Of a stretch of DNA of 64,000 bases, positions 61,750 through 64,000 are shown in pieces; position 1 is the first letter of the stretch, and the number at the start of each line of letters is the position of its first letter. A program made the translations under genes and the position numbers. Source of the stretch: Leeia aquatica (GTDB taxonomy: Bacteria; Pseudomonadota; Gammaproteobacteria; Burkholderiales; Leeiaceae); contig NZ_JABAIM010000001.1 of assembly GCF_012641365.1 (NCBI RefSeq), positions 1,178,001-1,242,000 of the forward strand, read 5' to 3'. The notes beneath the pieces are model-generated. The model saw only the letters and a list, made by a program, of their open reading frames with translations, had not been told where the DNA came from and made no database searches.

Positions 61750-63798
61750 TTACTCCCCTTGCCCCGCCACCCTTGGTAACAGCATGGTGAAGCGGCAGCC
61801 TTGCCCCAGCGTGCTGTCCACCTCAATACTGCCCCCCAAGCGGCGACGTACCAGGTTATACACAATATTCAGGCCCAGCCCGCTGCCCCCGCTACCACGC
61901 CGCGTGGTAAAGAACGGATCAAACAGGTGGCCGACATGCTCCGGTGCCACACCTTTGCCATTGTCCATGAACTGCAGGCGTATCCTTTCCTCATCCGGCA
62001 GGGTGACCCGGATCAGGATGGCACCATCCTGCTCGGGCTCAAACGCATGAATCAGTGCATTCATCACCAGGTTGGTGAGCACCTGTGCAATCGCGCCCGG
62101 ATAGCTGTCCATTTCGCAGCCCTCCGGGCAATCCAGCGTGATGTGCACCGGGCGCCGCTTGTAGTGTGGTCGCAAACTGTCCAGCACCTCTTCAATATAG
62201 TCGTGCAAATCAAATTTGCGCCGGACTTCGCTGGTCTGATCAACCGCAATCTCCTTGAAGCCCCGGATCAGATCCGCCGCACGCAAGCTGTTGCTGGAAA
62301 TCAGCGATGCGGTATCTTCCACCTGCTGCATGAACTGCGTGAGGTCCGACTTCCGCACCGCGCCCTGATCTACCAACTCTCGCATCCGGCGGACGGTTTC
62401 ACTCAGGTGCGATGCTGCCGTCAAAGCCACCCCCACTGGTGTATTGATCTCGTGCGCCACGCCGGCCACCAGTCCGCCGAGCGAGGCCAGCCGTTCGGAC
62501 TCCAGCAAGCTGTCCTGAGCTTCCCGTAGCTGCTGTATGGCGTTCTCGGCTTGTACTTTCTCCTGCTGCAGACTGGCTTCCATATCCCGTCGTCGTACAT
62601 TTTCCTCGGTCAACGAGTAGGCGAATTCCAGAAAGGCGGCACTCACCCGCGACAGCTCATCCTGGCTGGTCAACCGAAAATCGGCTGCATTGACACCGCC
62701 GCCGCCGCCGGATGCCAGCAAGCGGGCGGTGGCCTCTTCCAGCTGGTGAATGTCGCGCATGGTGCAGAGGTAAAAGGCCAGAAACAGGTAAGCCGCCAGT
62801 GCCAGGGAAAACGCCACCAGCCCCAGCAGCGCCCATTGCTGCTGACGCTCACTGTGCAGTGCACTTTGCAGATGCGTCTCCAGCGTGCGCACAGAGCGCT
62901 GCCACGCCTCATCGGCAATCCGCCACATGCTGTTCAAGACAGGCTGCATGCCGCGCAGCAACACTCGATCCGTCAAGCGGTCCTCATTGCGCAGGCGCTG
63001 CAGGACCTCACGCAACAATTGCACCTGGGCGGCCATGCGCCGGTCATCCCGGTCCATGCGATCCCGGTCTGCTTCATCGGTGCTGCGCTCATAACTGTTG
63101 CTCAGGATCGGCAAGCTATCGGCCCAGCGATCCAGCAGATCTTGCATGGCGCCCAGCTCTTCAATGGTCAGCTCATGCTCGGGGATGGCTTTGGAGAGGG
63201 GGCGCAAACGGTATGCCACGGCACGCAGCTGTGTCTGATAGTAAGGATGCAGCACCACCACTTGCTGGCCCAGCGAGAAGCGGAGCATGCTGTTTTCCAG
63301 CACCAGGCCCGATCGCTCATAGATATCGGCACGAATCGCCTGGATGGCGGGTGGCGTACTGTTGACGCGATACTCGGCCGTCTCCAGCTGCTGCCCTAGC
63401 AAATCCTGCCGGAATGCATCCAGGGTCTGCAGCTCGCCACGCGCAGCGGCAATGTAGCGGTCGCGCCCCACTTGATCCAGTGCCTTGTTCCACAGTGCCA
63501 AGGCGGACTGAAGCGGCAGGAAACGCTCACGTTGCCGGGCGACGGGAACGCCAGGCAGGGTCAGCAAGGCCAGACCACTCAAATTGCTCTCGATCTGGCT
63601 CAGCGGCTTTAACAAGGCGATACCTTGCTGTTCCTGGATCAGGGTATTGCTGCGTTCGACCGAAGACTGCCAAAGCTGCCACGTCAGCAGCAGCATGGGC
63701 AGCAGCATACAGGCCATCACCGTCAGAAACTTGACGGGATAGCGCACCTGCTGCATCAGCCAGATGCCTGGCCGCATCAGCCCTACATGACCGCCCAC
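61750..63798 (-). CDS. Membrane sensor histidine kinase
   Basis: 682 aa from GTG 63798 (GGAGAGCAGG upstream); ATG 63777 is an alternative. TM1 at about 22-43, a large helical periplasmic sensor (about 44-320), TM2 at about 324-346, a HAMP-like linker (about 347-400), a coiled coil, HisKA with phospho-accepting H449 in GVAHEINTPVGVAL, and an ATPase domain with NLVMNALIHAF, DNGKGVAPE, FFTTRRGSGGSGLGLNIVYNLV (as GSGGSGLGLNIVYN). The HEINTP H box is typical of this kinase class. It is encoded immediately before the HD-GYP regulator. Confidence 0.9.
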   Translation of the reverse strand: MGGHVGLMRPGIWLMQQVRYPVKFLTVMACMLLPMLLLTWQLWQSSVERSNTLIQEQQGIALLKPLSQIESNLSGLALLTLPGVPVARQRERFLPLQSALALWNKALDQVGRDRYIAAARGELQTLDAFRQDLLGQQLETAEYRVNSTPPAIQAIRADIYERSGLVLENSMLRFSLGQQVVVLHPYYQTQLRAVAYRLRPLSKAIPEHELTIEELGAMQDLLDRWADSLPILSNSYERSTDEADRDRMDRDDRRMAAQVQLLREVLQRLRNEDRLTDRVLLRGMQPVLNSMWRIADEAWQRSVRTLETHLQSALHSERQQQWALLGLVAFSLALAAYLFLAFYLCTMRDIHQLEEATARLLASGGGGGVNAADFRLTSQDELSRVSAAFLEFAYSLTEENVRRRDMEASLQQEKVQAENAIQQLREAQDSLLESERLASLGGLVAGVAHEINTPVGVALTAASHLSETVRRMRELVDQGAVRKSDLTQFMQQVEDTASLISSNSLRAADLIRGFKEIAVDQTSEVRRKFDLHDYIEEVLDSLRPHYKRRPVHITLDCPEGCEMDSYPGAIAQVLTNLVMNALIHAFEPEQDGAILIRVTLPDEERIRLQFMDNGKGVAPEHVGHLFDPFFTTRRGSGGSGLGLNIVYNLVRRRLGGSIEVDSTLGQGCRFTMLLPRVAGQGE

Positions 63799-63861
63799 CC
63801 TGCTCTCCCCGGGACGCTGCTGTACTTTTACCTTAGCAGACCGGATCGGGCTGTGCTGGGG

Positions 63862-64000
63862 TCAGGCGGGCAATGCAGGGTAGAGGTCGAACCGGGTGCT
63901 GTCACCACCAATGGCACCCGAAGGAGCTCTGTCGGCCAGCCAGGGCGCCCCTTTGGGACGCTTCACCACCACACGCCGGCGCGCCACCCGGCACGCCTCC
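63862..64000 (-). CDS. rsmJ: 16S rRNA (guanine(1516)-N2)-methyltransferase, C-terminal end
   Basis: The last 45 codons of a minus-strand gene that continues past the window edge. The translated end RRRVVVKRPKGAPWLADRAP, followed by GGDSTRFDLYP, closely follows the C terminus of E. coli RsmJ (RVVVKRPDYAPPLAN ... HRFDIY). RsmJ methylates G1516 of 16S rRNA. The stop TGA is at 63864-63862, 63 nt upstream of the histidine kinase start. Too little is present to see the SAM-binding part. Confidence 0.75.
   Translation of the reverse strand, partial: EACRVARRRVVVKRPKGAPWLADRAPSGAIGGDSTRFDLYPALPA

Overview
The window reads as chromosome of a GC-rich (roughly 60%) Gram-negative betaproteobacterium, most likely of the order Neisseriales. 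This is inferred from an outer-membrane porin of the Neisseria/OmpC type, MetE/MetR, AceK with a phosphorylatable isocitrate dehydrogenase, a DctPQM TRAP transporter with DctS/DctR, and a gene order mnmA-nudJ-rluE-icd that is also known from enterobacteria. The complete GlcNAc/chito-oligosaccharide locus suggests a chitin-using lifestyle. No rRNA, tRNA, IS element, prophage or CRISPR array was seen.

Layout. 1-11.9 kb (+): a chito-oligosaccharide/GlcNAc catabolic operon: GlcNAc kinase (3' end only), HutC-type GntR regulator, NagA, SIS-domain GlcN6P deaminase, two tandem paralogous sugar-binding proteins, two permeases, a GH3 beta-N-acetylhexosaminidase, an UgpC/MalK-type ATPase, and a porin. 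12-15.4 kb: divergent metE/metR. 15.5-26.5 kb: chemoreceptor, folA, an envelope-modifying pair (LTA-synthase-like sulfatase fold + PAP2 phosphatase), DUF3052 protein, a TetR/membrane-protein pair with a clear operator, mnmC, a GNAT acetyltransferase and metY. 26.6-30.1 kb (-): an unusual nested-palindrome element, a 59-aa arginine-rich small protein, and a copper module csoR-copZ-copA with its operator. 30.2-35.7 kb (+): prkA-yeaH-spoVR and a Sel1 protein. 35.7-42.9 kb: TIGR01777 epimerase, C4-dicarboxylate TRAP transporter dctPQM and the divergent dctSR two-component system. 42.9-50 kb: ROK regulator and the convergent oppABCDF peptide transporter. 50.3-58.9 kb: trmO-yggL, aceK-yecA, an NTF2-like protein, mnmA, a secreted transglutaminase-like protein, nudJ, rluE and icd. 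59-64 kb (-): PA0069-family radical SAM protein behind a 44-bp near-perfect palindrome, an HD-GYP response regulator with its histidine kinase, and the 3' end of rsmJ.

How the genes work together. The first operon could take GlcNAc oligomers from the porin through the ABC importer, cleave them in the cytoplasm with the GH3 enzyme, phosphorylate, deacetylate and deaminate them to fructose-6-phosphate. MetE, MetR and MetY serve methionine synthesis. AceK and Icd (target Ser112 conserved) form the glyoxylate-shunt branch switch, and DctPQM imports the C4 acids that enter the same part of metabolism. MnmA and MnmC act on the same wobble uridine of tRNA.

The most unusual signals are the 44-bp palindrome over the radical SAM ribosome-binding site (60090-60133), a related motif upstream of the NTF2-like gene (54461), the nested-palindrome element downstream of the small RR-rich protein (26641-26757), the transglutaminase-like secreted protein inserted in an otherwise conserved gene order, and the ROK operator that includes its own start codon. 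I found no clearly new multi-gene system. These are regulatory or single-gene leads.
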